Shown here: positions 8,430-17,084 of the stretch, piece after piece
Position numbering within the stretch: position 1 is the first letter of the stretch
Layout of the letters: every line of letters starts with the position of its first letter
NCBI GenBank assembly: GCA_035697145.1
Contig: DASSDL010000224.1
Coordinates: forward strand, 1 to 64,000
DNA length: 64,000 nucleotides
Direction: 5' to 3'
From: DASQUK01 sp035697145
GTDB lineage: Bacteria; Actinomycetota; Acidimicrobiia; Acidimicrobiales; VFJN01
Notes under the pieces: model-generated
What the model saw: the letters and a program-made list of their open reading frames with translations, nothing else
Told to the model about the DNA's origin: nothing
The model's database searches: none
Translations under genes and position numbers: made by a program

Positions 8430-9026
8430 ATGGGTGAGCGGCTGGGTATTTTCGGGGGAACGTTCGACCCACCGCACGTCGGGCACCTGGTGACCGCCGT
8501 CAACGTCCGCCACGAGCTGTCGCTCGACCGGGTGCTGCTCGTCGTCGCCGACCAGCCGTGGCAGAAGGTGGGCACCCGCGACATCTCGTCGGCCGAGGAC
8601 CGGTTGGCCATGGTCGAGGCCGCGGTGGGAGACGTCGAAGGGCTCGAGGCCAGCCGCATCGAGCTCGACCGGGGCGGCATGTCGTACACGGCCGACACCC
8701 TGTCCCAGCTGCTGGCCGGTGATCCGACGCTCGATCTGTACGTCATCCTCGGGACCGACGCCGCCGCGGGCTTGCCGGGCTGGGAGCGCGCCGACGAGGT
8801 CCGCGCGCTGTCCACGATCGTGGTGGTCGAGCGGCCGGGAGGTGGCGAGGGGATGCCCCCGCTCGGCTGGTCGTGGGTCCGGGTCGAGGTGCCCCGACTC
8901 GAGGTGTCCAGCACCGACCTGCGGGCCCGCGTCATCGACGGTCGGCCACTGGACTACCTGCTGTCGCCGGCCGTCATCGACGCCATCCAACGCCGGGGCC
9001 TGTACCGGGAGCCCGTCGCCCAATGA
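8430..9026 (+). CDS. nadD: Nicotinate-nucleotide adenylyltransferase
   Basis: Adenylates nicotinate mononucleotide to deamido-NAD, completing the pncA-pncB-nadD series. The nucleotidyltransferase signature GIFGGTFDPPHVGH is at the N-terminus and the C-terminal STDLRAR motif (ISSTxxR type) is present. ATG 8430 gives 198 aa beginning MGERLGIFGG, which fits the family. A TTG at 8391 in the same frame overlaps the pncB stop and has a better-placed GGAGG, so a 13-residue longer form is possible. The stop overlaps the next start (ATGA at 9023). Confidence 0.93.
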   Translation: MGERLGIFGGTFDPPHVGHLVTAVNVRHELSLDRVLLVVADQPWQKVGTRDISSAEDRLAMVEAAVGDVEGLEASRIELDRGGMSYTADTLSQLLAGDPTLDLYVILGTDAAAGLPGWERADEVRALSTIVVVERPGGGEGMPPLGWSWVRVEVPRLEVSSTDLRARVIDGRPLDYLLSPAVIDAIQRRGLYREPVAQ

Positions 9027-10543
9027 CCGGCGTGGTCGACAACGAGGACCATCGGCCGCGCCACATGGAGCGCGGGGCCCCCGACCCCGACCCGCGCTCG
9101 GATGTATCAACGCTGGCCGGTGCCGGCCGTGACTGCGACGATGCGATGGCCACTGTCGCCCCGACCCACCGAGGACCGTGGCCCGCGAGCCGGCGGGCCC
9201 GGGCCGTGGCGCGGCGCCGTGGGCGGTCGCTCGCGCCCGGGTCGGCACCAGGCGCCTTCGGCGCGGCGCACGCGGCGCCGGCGGAAGTGGCCTCGCTGGC
9301 GACCCCGCTTGTCGGGCCCGCCCCGCCGGCGTGGGGTCGTTCCCCCGAGGCGCTGCGCAGACGCCGCCGGTTGGTGCTGGCCGGCATGGCCGCACTCTTG
9401 GGGGGCGGGGTGGCGCTGACGGTCGTCGGCGTCAACCTGGTGCGTAACAGCACCGCCGGGCGCTATGTGGAGCCCACGGCCGGTCCCGACGACCCGGGCT
9501 ACCAGGCCTACGTCGTCCCCACCCCGACGATGGCCGTCGTCCAGCGGGACGCCGACGGCGAACTGGTCGGCGTGGCGGTCCTGGCCATCGAGTCGAGTGA
9601 CGACGGCGGTGCGGTGATCGTTGTCCCGGCGTCAACGTTGGCGAGGGCGAACCGGCCCGCCGATCCCGGCACCGATACCACCACTGGCACCGCTGACGCG
9701 TCGGGCGAGCCGCCCACGATGGCGGACGTCTACCGCCAGGGTGGAGCCACCGACGTGGTGGCCGCGGTCGCCGACCTGTTGGCCGTCGCCATCCCGGAAC
9801 ACCTCGAGGTCGACGACGCCCGCTGGGCGTCGCTGGTGGCGCCGGTGGCGCCCGTCGAGCTCCAGCTCATCGAGCGCGTGGGGGAGTGGAGGGCGGGAGA
9901 GGTCTCGCTGGCGGCCGAAGACGTGGGGCCGTTCCTCGGCGCCCGGGCCGCGGGCGAGTCGGAGGCGGGCCGCATCGACCGCCAGGCGGACTTCTGGACT
10001 GCGTGGCTGCCGCTCGTGCGAGACGCCGGGGTCGACGCGTTGCCCGGCGAGGTCGACGCTGGCATCGGGCGCTTCGTCCGGGGCCTGGCCGACGGCTCGC
10101 CTTCGATCGTCCCCCTCCCTGGGGAGGCCACCGGTGGCGACGACGGCGCCCCCGAGGCCTTCGTCCCGCACGGCGACCGCATGGCGGAGCTGGTGGTGCG
10201 GGCGGTCCCCTATCCGGTGTCGCCCAGTCCCGATCGGCGGGTTCGCGTCCGCCTGCTCAACGGCACCACCGACCCCGAGCTCACGGGCGCCGCCGCCGGT
10301 CGCTTGGTCCGGGGCGGCGCCGAGATAACCATCGCCGGCAACGCCCCGACCTTCGACGAGACTGAGACCCTGATGCTCTACGGACGCGCCGACCTGCGCG
10401 ACAAGGCGCTGTGGCTGGCGGCGGGGTTTGGTGGCGCGCAGGTCGAGCGGGACCCGGCCGCCTCCGGCGGGGCGACCGACGACGACGAGATCGACGTGAC
10501 CGTGATCCTGGGCGCCGACGCCCGGGATCTGATCGGGAGGTAA
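9023..10543 (+). CDS. Membrane protein with LytR_C (LytR/CpsA-associated) domain
   Basis: A 506-aa protein of unknown exact role. The first 110 residues are Pro/Arg/Ala-rich and probably cytoplasmic and disordered. One transmembrane helix follows (about 117-140, after RRRRR). The extracellular part ends in a LytR_C-type domain starting near RRVRVRLLNGTTDPELTG. This domain is often found with LCP cell-wall ligases, but the LCP catalytic domain is not evident here. The start ATG overlaps the nadD stop, and ATGs at residues 15 and 42 are alternatives. Its position between nadD and rsfS suggests a stable operon. Confidence 0.75.
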   Translation: MTGVVDNEDHRPRHMERGAPDPDPRSDVSTLAGAGRDCDDAMATVAPTHRGPWPASRRARAVARRRGRSLAPGSAPGAFGAAHAAPAEVASLATPLVGPAPPAWGRSPEALRRRRRLVLAGMAALLGGGVALTVVGVNLVRNSTAGRYVEPTAGPDDPGYQAYVVPTPTMAVVQRDADGELVGVAVLAIESSDDGGAVIVVPASTLARANRPADPGTDTTTGTADASGEPPTMADVYRQGGATDVVAAVADLLAVAIPEHLEVDDARWASLVAPVAPVELQLIERVGEWRAGEVSLAAEDVGPFLGARAAGESEAGRIDRQADFWTAWLPLVRDAGVDALPGEVDAGIGRFVRGLADGSPSIVPLPGEATGGDDGAPEAFVPHGDRMAELVVRAVPYPVSPSPDRRVRVRLLNGTTDPELTGAAAGRLVRGGAEITIAGNAPTFDETETLMLYGRADLRDKALWLAAGFGGAQVERDPAASGGATDDDEIDVTVILGADARDLIGR

Positions 10544-10571
10544 GACAGCGAACAGCCTGACCAACGAACGT

Positions 10572-10940
10572 GTGCAAGCCCGGGACCTGGCCGCCGTGGC
10601 GGCCCGCGCCGCCGACTCGAAGGGGGCGCGTGACGTCGTGATCCTCGAGGTCGGCGACGTGCTCGTGGTGGCCGACGAGTTCGTGATCGCCTCCGCCCCG
10701 AACGACCGCCTCGTCAAGGCGATCGTCGACGAGGTAGAGCGGGTGGTCGCGGAGGCGGGCCATCCGAAGCCGCTGCGGGTGGAGGGTCTCGACGACCGCC
10801 ACTGGGTCCTCATGGACTACGGCGATGTCGTCGTGCATGTGTTCCTCGACGAGACCCGCGACTTCTACGAGCTCGAACGCCTCTGGGGCGATGTCCACCG
10901 CGTCGAGTGGGCGCCCGCCGCTGCGGCGCAGCAGCGGTAG
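10572..10940 (+). CDS. rsfS: Ribosome silencing factor RsfS
   Basis: Binds ribosomal protein L14 and blocks subunit joining under starvation. The 122-aa protein matches the family along its length: SKGARDVVILEVGDVLVVADEFVIASAPNDR, then HWVLMDYGDVVVHVF and the RDFYELERLW end. I place the start at GTG 10572; no ATG lies between it and the previous gene, 28 nt upstream. It is the last gene of the pncA-to-rsfS operon and is followed by a hairpin. Confidence 0.93.
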   Translation: MQARDLAAVAARAADSKGARDVVILEVGDVLVVADEFVIASAPNDRLVKAIVDEVERVVAEAGHPKPLRVEGLDDRHWVLMDYGDVVVHVFLDETRDFYELERLWGDVHRVEWAPAAAAQQR

Positions 10941-10960
10941 GACGCCCCGACGCGGAACCG

Positions 10961-10981
10961 GGCCGCCGCCACCCGGCGGTC
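10961..10981 (+). terminator. Hairpin after rsfS
   Basis: CCGCCG (10963-10968) pairs with CGGCGG (10974-10979) around CCACC, extendable by two weaker pairs on each side. It sits 20 nt after the rsfS stop and before the oppositely oriented tRNA gene. No U-tract. Confidence 0.5.
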
Positions 10982-10993
10982 GGCTTGGTTGGG

Positions 10994-11066
10994 TGGAGCC
11001 GACGCGGATCGAACGCGCTACCCCTTCCATGCCATGGAAGTGCTCTACCAACTGAGCTACGGCCCC
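10994..11066 (-). tRNA. tRNA-Ala (GGC anticodon)
   Basis: Read on the minus strand, the 73-nt sequence folds as a cloverleaf. The acceptor is GGGGCCG/CGGCTCC with discriminator A. The D-arm is GCTC...GAGC. The anticodon stem CTTCC/GGAAG encloses the loop ATGGCAT (anticodon GGC). The T-arm GCGCG/CGCGT carries the TTCGATC loop. The 3' CCA is not encoded (CCC follows the discriminator). It lies downstream of leuS on the same strand, with a palindromic repeat between them. Confidence 0.96.
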
Positions 11067-11128
11067 GTTTGGGAGGAGTCAGCGTACCGTCGTGCAGGCG
11101 TGCGTGTCACCCGCCGGCACCACGTGTC

Positions 11129-11166
11129 TCCCGCTCTTGGCGCCTTCGGCGCCGGGCCGCTCGGGC
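11129..11166 (+). repeat. Dispersed palindromic element, copy 1 (38 bp)
   Basis: Conserved flanks TCCCGCTCTTG and GGGCCGCTCGGGC bracket a variable perfect palindrome, here GGCGCC-TTC-GGCGCC. Two further copies, in the opposite orientation, lie at 44942-44979 and 44994-45029, with the same flanks but different stem sequences. This copy lies between the leuS stop and tRNA-Ala. It looks like a REP-type element. Confidence 0.6.
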
Positions 11167-11197
11167 CACGGCCTCGCCTATCGGGTCGGCCTCTGGG

Positions 11198-14074
11198 TCA
11201 GCGCACCACGAAGTTGATGACGCGGCCGGGGACGGCGACGACCTCGCGGACCGTGCCGTCGGCGGCCAGCAGCGCCGCGACCTGCGCGTCGGCGCGGGCC
11301 GCAGCCTCCAGCGCGGCTTCGTCGGCGTCGGCCGGTAGCCGTATCCGGGCCCGAACCTTGCCGTTGATCTGCACCGGGATCTCCACCGTCTCGTCGATCA
11401 GCCACTCCGGGTCGGCCTCGGGGAAGGGCTCGGTGACCAGCGAGTCGGGGTGACCGAGCCGCGACCACAGCTCCTCGGCGATGTGCGGCGCCAGCGGCGC
11501 CAACAGCAGCACCAGCGGCTCGGCCGCGGCCAGGGGCACGCCTCCCTTCCGGAGATACTGCGCCGTCAGGTGGTTGTTGAGCTCCGTGATCTTGGCGACG
11601 GCGACGTTGAAGCGCAGCCTCTCCATGCCGTCGCGCACGGCCGCGATCGTCCGATGGAGGATGCGCTGGGTTTCGTCGTCGAGATCGTCGTCGGTGACCG
11701 TGGTCTCGCCGGTCTCCTCGTCCACGACGTTGCGCCAGATCCGCTGCAGCAGCCGGTAGACCCCGACCACGGCCTTGGTCTCCCAGGGCCGGCTCTGGTC
11801 GAGCGGCCCCGAGAACATCTCGTACAGCCGCATCGTGTCGGCGCCGTAGCTCTCGTACATCTCGTCGGGCGCCACCGCGTTCTTGCGGCTCTTGCCCATG
11901 CGGCCCAGTTGGCGGTTGACCTGCTCGCCCCCGTGCCAGTACGCGTCGTCGTGTTCGGTGACCTCGTGGGCGTCGACGTAGAAGCCCCGCCGGTCGGTGT
12001 ACTCGTAGGCCTGGATCAGCCCCTGGTTGTACAGGCGGTGGTAAGGCTCGAACGACGACACGTGCCCCAGGTCGTAGAGCACCTTGTGCCAGAACCGGGA
12101 GTAGAGCAGGTGCAGGACCGCGTGCTCGGCGCCGCCAACATAGAGGTCGACGCCGCCACAGTCGCCCTCCCACTTTGGGCCCATCCAGTAGCGCTCGATC
12201 TCGGGATCGACCGGCGCCTTGTCGTTGTGGGGGTCGAGGTAGCGCAGCTCGTACCAGCACGATCCCGCCCAGTTGGGCATCGTGTTGGTGTCGCGGCGAT
12301 AGGTCTTGGGGCCCTCTCCCAGATCGAGCGTGACGTTGACCCACTGGGTCGCCCGCGACAGCGGCGCCTCGGGCTCGGAGGTCTCGTCGTCCTCGGCGAA
12401 GGTCTTGGGGGAGTAGTCATCGACGTCCGGTAACACGACCGGCAGCATCGACTCCGGTATGGCGCGGGGCAGCCCGTCGTCGGGGTCGTAGACGATGGGG
12501 AACGGCTCGCCCCAGAACCGCTGCCGGCTGAACAGCCAGTCCCGCAGCTTGTAGGTGACGGTGCCGGTGCCGACCCCGGTGCGCTCCAGCCACTCGATGA
12601 TCCGGTGCTTGGCCTCGGCGATCCCCAGGCCATTCAGGTCCACCGACTCGTTGGCGCTGTTGATGGCCGGGCCTTCACCCAGGTAGGGCTTGTCGGGCCA
12701 GCCTGCGGGGGGCTGGACCGTGCGCACGATCGGCAGGTCGAAGGCCTCGGCGAACGCCCAGTCGCGGTCGTCCTGACCGGGCACCGCCATGATCGCCCCG
12801 GTGCCATAGCCCATGAGCACGTAATCGGCGATGAACACGGGGATCTCGCCGCCCGTGGCGGGGTTGACGGCGTAGCCGCCGACGAACACGCCGGTCTTGT
12901 CCCGCGACTCGATCTGCCGTTCGACGTCCGACCGCTTTCCCGCGTGCCGGCGGTAGGCGGTGACCGCATCGGCCGGGGTGGCGTGGCCGCCGGTCCACCG
13001 GTCGGGGGTCCCCTCTGGCCATGCGGCCGCGGTCAGCTCGTCGACCAGTGGATGCTCGGGGGCCAGCACCATGTACGTGGCCCCGAACAGCGTGTCCTGC
13101 CGGGTGGTGAACACCTCGATGCCGGGACCGGCCGGGGTCGGGAATGTGACGCTGGCGCCCTCCGACCGCCCGATCCAGTTGCGCTGCATCAGCTTGATGC
13201 GCTCGGGCCAGTCCAGCTTGTCCAGGTCGCGCAGCAGCCGCTCGGCGTAGGAGGTGATGCGCAGCAACCACTGACGCAGCGGGCGGCGGAAGACCGGGAA
13301 GTTGCCGCGCTCGCTGCGGCCCTCGGACGTGACCTCCTCGTTGGACAGCACCGTCCCCAACGCCGGGCACCAGTTCACCGGCGCCTCGTTCACGTACGCC
13401 AGGCGGTGGTTGTCGACCACCACGCGGCGCTCCGTGGCTGTCAGCTCGGCCCACGGTCTACCCGTCGGGTTCGTGCCCTCGCCGGGCGCGCGGGTGCCGG
13501 CATCCAGTTCGGCGACCAGGTCGTCGATCGGCCGGGCCTGATCGCTGTCGGAGTCGTACCAGGAGTTGAAGATCTGCAGGAAGATCCACTGGGTCCACCG
13601 GTAGTAGCCCTCGTCGATGGTGGCGATCGAGCGCCGGGAGTCGTGGCCCAGCCCCAGGCGCCGCAGCTGGCGACGCATGGTGACGATGTTGGCCTCGGTC
13701 GTCGTGCGCGGGTGCTGGCCCGTCTGGACGGCGTACTGCTCGGCGGGCAGGCCGAACGCGTCGTAACCCATGGTGTGGACGACGTTGTGCCCCGTCATCC
13801 GCAGGTAGCGGGCGTAGACGTCGGTCCCGATGTAACCCAGTGGGTGGCCGACGTGCAGCCCCGCGCCGCTGGGGTAGGGGAACATGTCCAGCACGTACCG
13901 CTTGGGCAGGTCCGCCACCTTGTCGAAGCCCTCGCTCAGGTCACCGACGGGGTTGGGGGCATAGAACGTTCCCTCGCGCTCCCAGCGGTCCTGCCAGCTG
14001 GTCTCGATGCGTCCCGCGAGCGCGGCCGTGTACCGGTACGGGGGCGGGTCAGACGACGGCGGCGGCTCGGCCAT
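11198..14074 (-). CDS. leuS: Leucyl-tRNA synthetase
   Basis: Charges tRNA-Leu. A full-length 958-aa class I synthetase with the HIGH signature (HVGHPLGY) near residue 75 and the KMSKS signature in the MGKSRKNAV segment. The CP1 editing domain lies between them (TTRQDTLFGATYMVLAPEHP, then GTGAIMAVPGQDDRDWAFA), so it can hydrolyse mischarged tRNA. The C-terminal anticodon-binding and tail domains are complete, ending in GRVINFVVR. The start is ATG 14074, 112 bp from the divergent acyl-AMP ligase gene. Confidence 0.97.
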   Translation of the reverse strand: MAEPPPSSDPPPYRYTAALAGRIETSWQDRWEREGTFYAPNPVGDLSEGFDKVADLPKRYVLDMFPYPSGAGLHVGHPLGYIGTDVYARYLRMTGHNVVHTMGYDAFGLPAEQYAVQTGQHPRTTTEANIVTMRRQLRRLGLGHDSRRSIATIDEGYYRWTQWIFLQIFNSWYDSDSDQARPIDDLVAELDAGTRAPGEGTNPTGRPWAELTATERRVVVDNHRLAYVNEAPVNWCPALGTVLSNEEVTSEGRSERGNFPVFRRPLRQWLLRITSYAERLLRDLDKLDWPERIKLMQRNWIGRSEGASVTFPTPAGPGIEVFTTRQDTLFGATYMVLAPEHPLVDELTAAAWPEGTPDRWTGGHATPADAVTAYRRHAGKRSDVERQIESRDKTGVFVGGYAVNPATGGEIPVFIADYVLMGYGTGAIMAVPGQDDRDWAFAEAFDLPIVRTVQPPAGWPDKPYLGEGPAINSANESVDLNGLGIAEAKHRIIEWLERTGVGTGTVTYKLRDWLFSRQRFWGEPFPIVYDPDDGLPRAIPESMLPVVLPDVDDYSPKTFAEDDETSEPEAPLSRATQWVNVTLDLGEGPKTYRRDTNTMPNWAGSCWYELRYLDPHNDKAPVDPEIERYWMGPKWEGDCGGVDLYVGGAEHAVLHLLYSRFWHKVLYDLGHVSSFEPYHRLYNQGLIQAYEYTDRRGFYVDAHEVTEHDDAYWHGGEQVNRQLGRMGKSRKNAVAPDEMYESYGADTMRLYEMFSGPLDQSRPWETKAVVGVYRLLQRIWRNVVDEETGETTVTDDDLDDETQRILHRTIAAVRDGMERLRFNVAVAKITELNNHLTAQYLRKGGVPLAAAEPLVLLLAPLAPHIAEELWSRLGHPDSLVTEPFPEADPEWLIDETVEIPVQINGKVRARIRLPADADEAALEAAARADAQVAALLAADGTVREVVAVPGRVINFVVR

Positions 14075-14185
14075 GAACGCGAAGGGTATCGGCCACGGTG
14101 CCGAACGTCCGAAGCGGAAAGCGGCCGCCGGGTCGGGCCGACTGGGTTGTGTAACCGCCTGTCACGCCGGGAAGTCGGACCGGTA

Positions 14186-15847
14186 ATGCCTTGCTTGCTG
14201 CAACGCGTCGAGCGCGCGGCTGCGCGCGGTACGGGCATCACCTTCGTTGTGGGCGGCGTCGGGGATGCGGTGTCCTGGGGTGAGCTCCACGAGCAGGCCA
14301 AAGCTTACGCCGCAGCCCTCCAGGCGCACGGGGTCCGCCCGGGCGACCATGTCGCCCTTCTCTCGCCCACCACCCGGCCGCTGGTCACCGCCATCCAGGG
14401 CACCTGGCTGGCGGGCGCCGCCATCGTGGTGCTGCCACTGCCGATGCGGCTGTCCTCGATCGAGGAGTTCGTCGCCCAGACCCGCAGGCGCATCCGTCAC
14501 GCCGACGCCAGGCTGGTGGTCGTCGATACCGAGCTGGCCGCCTTCGTGGTGCCCGAGCCCGGCGACCCGCCGATGGTCGGCTTCGACGACCTGGTCTCGG
14601 GTTCTCCGGGACGACGTTGGGTTCGCCCATCCGACGACCCCGACCGGCTGGCGATCCTGCAGTTCACCAGCGGGTCCACGTCCGATCCCAAGGGCGTCAT
14701 GCTCCCGGACCGTGTGCTGTGCGCCAACCTCGACGCCGTGGCCGAGGCGGCGGCGCTCGATCCCGACGAGGACGTGCTCGTGTCGTGGCTGCCGCTGTAC
14801 CACGACATGGGCTTGGTGGGCCTGCTGACCCTGCCGATGTCGACCGGCGCGCGGCTGGTGCTCGGCGCGCCGCAGGACTTCACGGCCAAGCCCGCCCGCT
14901 GGATGGAATGGGTGTCGACCTATGGCGGCACGGCCACTGCCGGGCCCAACTTCTCCTGGGTGCTGGCGACTCGGGCGCTCGACCGCAGCGAGCCGCTCGA
15001 CCTCTCCCGCCTGCGGGTGGCGCTCAACGGCGCGGAGCCCATCGATCCCGACCAGGTCGAGGCCTTCGTGGCCGCCGGCCTTCGCCACGGGTTGCGCCCG
15101 GAGGCGGTGTTCCCGGCCTTCGGCATGGCCGAGGTGGGCATCGGCGGCACGTTCCCGGCCCCGCTGTCGGGGATGACGACGGACTGCGTCGACCGCCGCG
15201 TCCTGGAGACGGAGCGCTACGCGGCCCCGACCGATCCCGGCGCCGCGGGGAGCCGCCGCCTACCGCTGCTCGGCCGCCCGGTGCCGGGGCTCGAGATCCG
15301 CATCGTCGATCCCGACACCGGGGCCCCGCTGCGCGAGCGGGAGGTGGGCGAGCTGGAGATCCGGGGCACGTCGGTCACGCCGGGTTACTACCGGCGTCCC
15401 GATGCCAACGCCGAGCTGTTCCACGACGGCTGGCTGCGCACCGGCGACCTCTCCTATCTGCTCGACGGGCAGCTGGTCATGTGCGGCCGCATCAAGGACG
15501 TGATCATCGTCGGCGGCCGCAACCTGTTCCCCGAGGACGTCGAGCGGGCGGTCGGCCACCTCGAGGGCGTACGGGCGGGCAACGTCATCGCCTTCGGTGT
15601 CGACGGCGACCGGGGTCGCGAGTCGCTCGTGGTGGTGGCGGAGTCCCGGGCCGTCGACGACGACCTGGCCGCCGTGCGGCTGCTGGTGGCGGAACGCGTG
15701 CGGGACGCGGTTGGCATGCCGGCCAAGGACATCGTCCTCGTGGCGCCGGGCACCCTGCCCAAGACCAGCTCCGGCAAGCTGCAGCGCTCGCTGTGCAAGC
15801 GGTACTACCGGGACGGCCGCCTGGAGCCGGCCGACGTCTCGGTCTGA
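14186..15847 (+). CDS. Fatty-acyl-AMP ligase / acyl-CoA synthetase family enzyme
   Basis: An adenylate-forming enzyme of 553 aa that activates a carboxylic acid, probably a fatty acid, with ATP. Motifs in order: the phosphate loop FTSGSTSDPKGVM (about 164-176), WLPLYHDMGLVG, the PAFGMAEVGIGGT segment, GWLRTGDLSY and the C-terminal catalytic lysine in LPKTSSGKLQRS. The YHDMGL and GMAE wording resembles FAAL proteins that hand acyl-adenylates to acyl carriers, but no polyketide or carrier gene is adjacent, so the acceptor is unknown. ATG 14186 is the best start; the frame stays open upstream across the leuS antisense. Confidence 0.8.
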   Translation: MPCLLQRVERAAARGTGITFVVGGVGDAVSWGELHEQAKAYAAALQAHGVRPGDHVALLSPTTRPLVTAIQGTWLAGAAIVVLPLPMRLSSIEEFVAQTRRRIRHADARLVVVDTELAAFVVPEPGDPPMVGFDDLVSGSPGRRWVRPSDDPDRLAILQFTSGSTSDPKGVMLPDRVLCANLDAVAEAAALDPDEDVLVSWLPLYHDMGLVGLLTLPMSTGARLVLGAPQDFTAKPARWMEWVSTYGGTATAGPNFSWVLATRALDRSEPLDLSRLRVALNGAEPIDPDQVEAFVAAGLRHGLRPEAVFPAFGMAEVGIGGTFPAPLSGMTTDCVDRRVLETERYAAPTDPGAAGSRRLPLLGRPVPGLEIRIVDPDTGAPLREREVGELEIRGTSVTPGYYRRPDANAELFHDGWLRTGDLSYLLDGQLVMCGRIKDVIIVGGRNLFPEDVERAVGHLEGVRAGNVIAFGVDGDRGRESLVVVAESRAVDDDLAAVRLLVAERVRDAVGMPAKDIVLVAPGTLPKTSSGKLQRSLCKRYYRDGRLEPADVSV

Positions 15848-15853
15848 AGCGTG

Positions 15854-15895
15854 CTGGCGTCTCTGAGGCCGGATATGTGACGTGAGAGACGCCAG
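15854..15895. terminator. Bidirectional hairpin between convergent genes
   Basis: CTGGCGTCTCT (15854-15864) pairs perfectly with AGAGACGCCAG (15885-15895) around a 20-nt loop. It sits in the 57-bp gap between the converging acyl-AMP ligase and oxidoreductase genes and can serve both. Confidence 0.65.
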
Positions 15896-15904
15896 AACGG
15901 GGGG

Positions 15905-16915
15905 TCAGGCGGCCTTGAGGTCGGCGATCACTTGGTCCCACCGGGCACGGTCGGTGTCGTAGGGCGCGTAGAAGCTGAGGCGGTGGAGGACGTCGCCCCA
16001 CCGATCCTTGAGCGCGCCGGCCACCCGGTCCACGGGCGCAACCACCGCGAACGTCGCCAGCATGTCGTCATCGATCAGGGCGCCCATCTCGGCCCAGCGG
16101 CTCTCTTTGGACAGCCGGTTGAGCTCGTCCTGGAGGTTGCCCCAGCCGTGGAGCTCCAGCACCGGGCGGTACGCCGGTGTCGAGCCGTAGAAGGCGATCT
16201 GGCCCTTGACGCCCTTGGCCGCCTCCGCCATCTCGGGCTCGTCCCGCCCCGTGACCACGAACATGGGCCCGGAAAGCTGGAAGCCGTCCATGGGCTTGCC
16301 GGCCTTCGCTCGACCCTTGGCCAGGTTGGGGAGGGTGACCTCGTCGAGGTATTGCCGGGTGGTGAAGGCGTGGCACAGGAAGCCGTCGGCCACCTCGCCC
16401 GCCACCTGGGTCATCCTCTCACCCACGCCGGCGAGGAAGATGTGGGCGTCGCCGTGGGGGTTGGGCCCCGGGTTGAAGAACGGCGTCATCAGCGTGTGGC
16501 TGTAGAAGTCGCCCCGAAAGTCGAGCTTGGTGCCCTGGTTCCAGGACTCCCAGATGGCCCGGATGGCGAGGATCATCTCCCGCATGCGGGCTGCGGGGCT
16601 CGACCACGGCATCGAGAAGCGCCGGGTGATGTGCGCCTTGATCTGGCTGCCGAGCCCGAGGATGAACCGGCCCTGCGACGCCGCCTGCAGGTCCCACGAC
16701 ACCTGAGCCAGCGTCATGGGGTTACGGGCGAACGCCACAACGATGCCGGTCCCCAGGTCGAGGCGCTCGGTGTGCTCCGCCGCCAGCACGAGCGGCAGGA
16801 ACGGGTCGTGGCTGGTCTCCGGCACCCAGATGCCGTCGTAGCCGCGGGCCTCCTCCTGCGCCGCCGCCTCGCCGGCCTTCTCCAATCCGCCCCAGATCCC
16901 TCCATCGATCTTCAT
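15905..16915 (-). CDS. LLM-class F420-dependent oxidoreductase
   Basis: A bacterial-luciferase-like TIM-barrel oxidoreductase of 336 aa, probably using F420H2. Visible family blocks are YDGIWVPETSHDPFLPLVLAAEHT, LGTGIVVAFARNPMTLAQ, SQGRFILGLGSQIKAHITRRF and the DGFLCHAFTT segment. The substrate is unknown. The start is ATG 16915 (MKIDGGIWGG); an upstream in-frame codon would add a basic tail foreign to the family. No F420-synthesis gene is in the window. Confidence 0.83.
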   Translation of the reverse strand: MKIDGGIWGGLEKAGEAAAQEEARGYDGIWVPETSHDPFLPLVLAAEHTERLDLGTGIVVAFARNPMTLAQVSWDLQAASQGRFILGLGSQIKAHITRRFSMPWSSPAARMREMILAIRAIWESWNQGTKLDFRGDFYSHTLMTPFFNPGPNPHGDAHIFLAGVGERMTQVAGEVADGFLCHAFTTRQYLDEVTLPNLAKGRAKAGKPMDGFQLSGPMFVVTGRDEPEMAEAAKGVKGQIAFYGSTPAYRPVLELHGWGNLQDELNRLSKESRWAEMGALIDDDMLATFAVVAPVDRVAGALKDRWGDVLHRLSFYAPYDTDRARWDQVIADLKAA

Positions 16916-17084
16916 GGCCGGTGACCGTACTTCGCCCCGGCCGGCGGGCCTCAGGGCCCAGCGGATAGAGCGTTCCGCAGGCACCCCGCGTGGGAATTTG
17001 TTGCCGGGTCGCAGCTCAACAGCTGGGCCTCCCAGCAGCGCTGACCACCGAGAGCCAGGTTGACGTGCCTATCCGCGCACGCTC

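Noticed and set aside
12605..14185. Upstream in-frame extension of the acyl-AMP ligase
   Set aside because: It lies antisense to leuS and has antisense-like composition; ATG 14186 fits the family start.
16955..17029. tRNA-like segment (GGCCCAG...CTGGGCC with AGCGGATAGAGCG)
   Set aside because: The D-arm-like and acceptor-like parts are tempting, but no anticodon stem with a 7-nt loop and no TTCGA T-loop can be formed. Possibly a decayed tRNA, not called.
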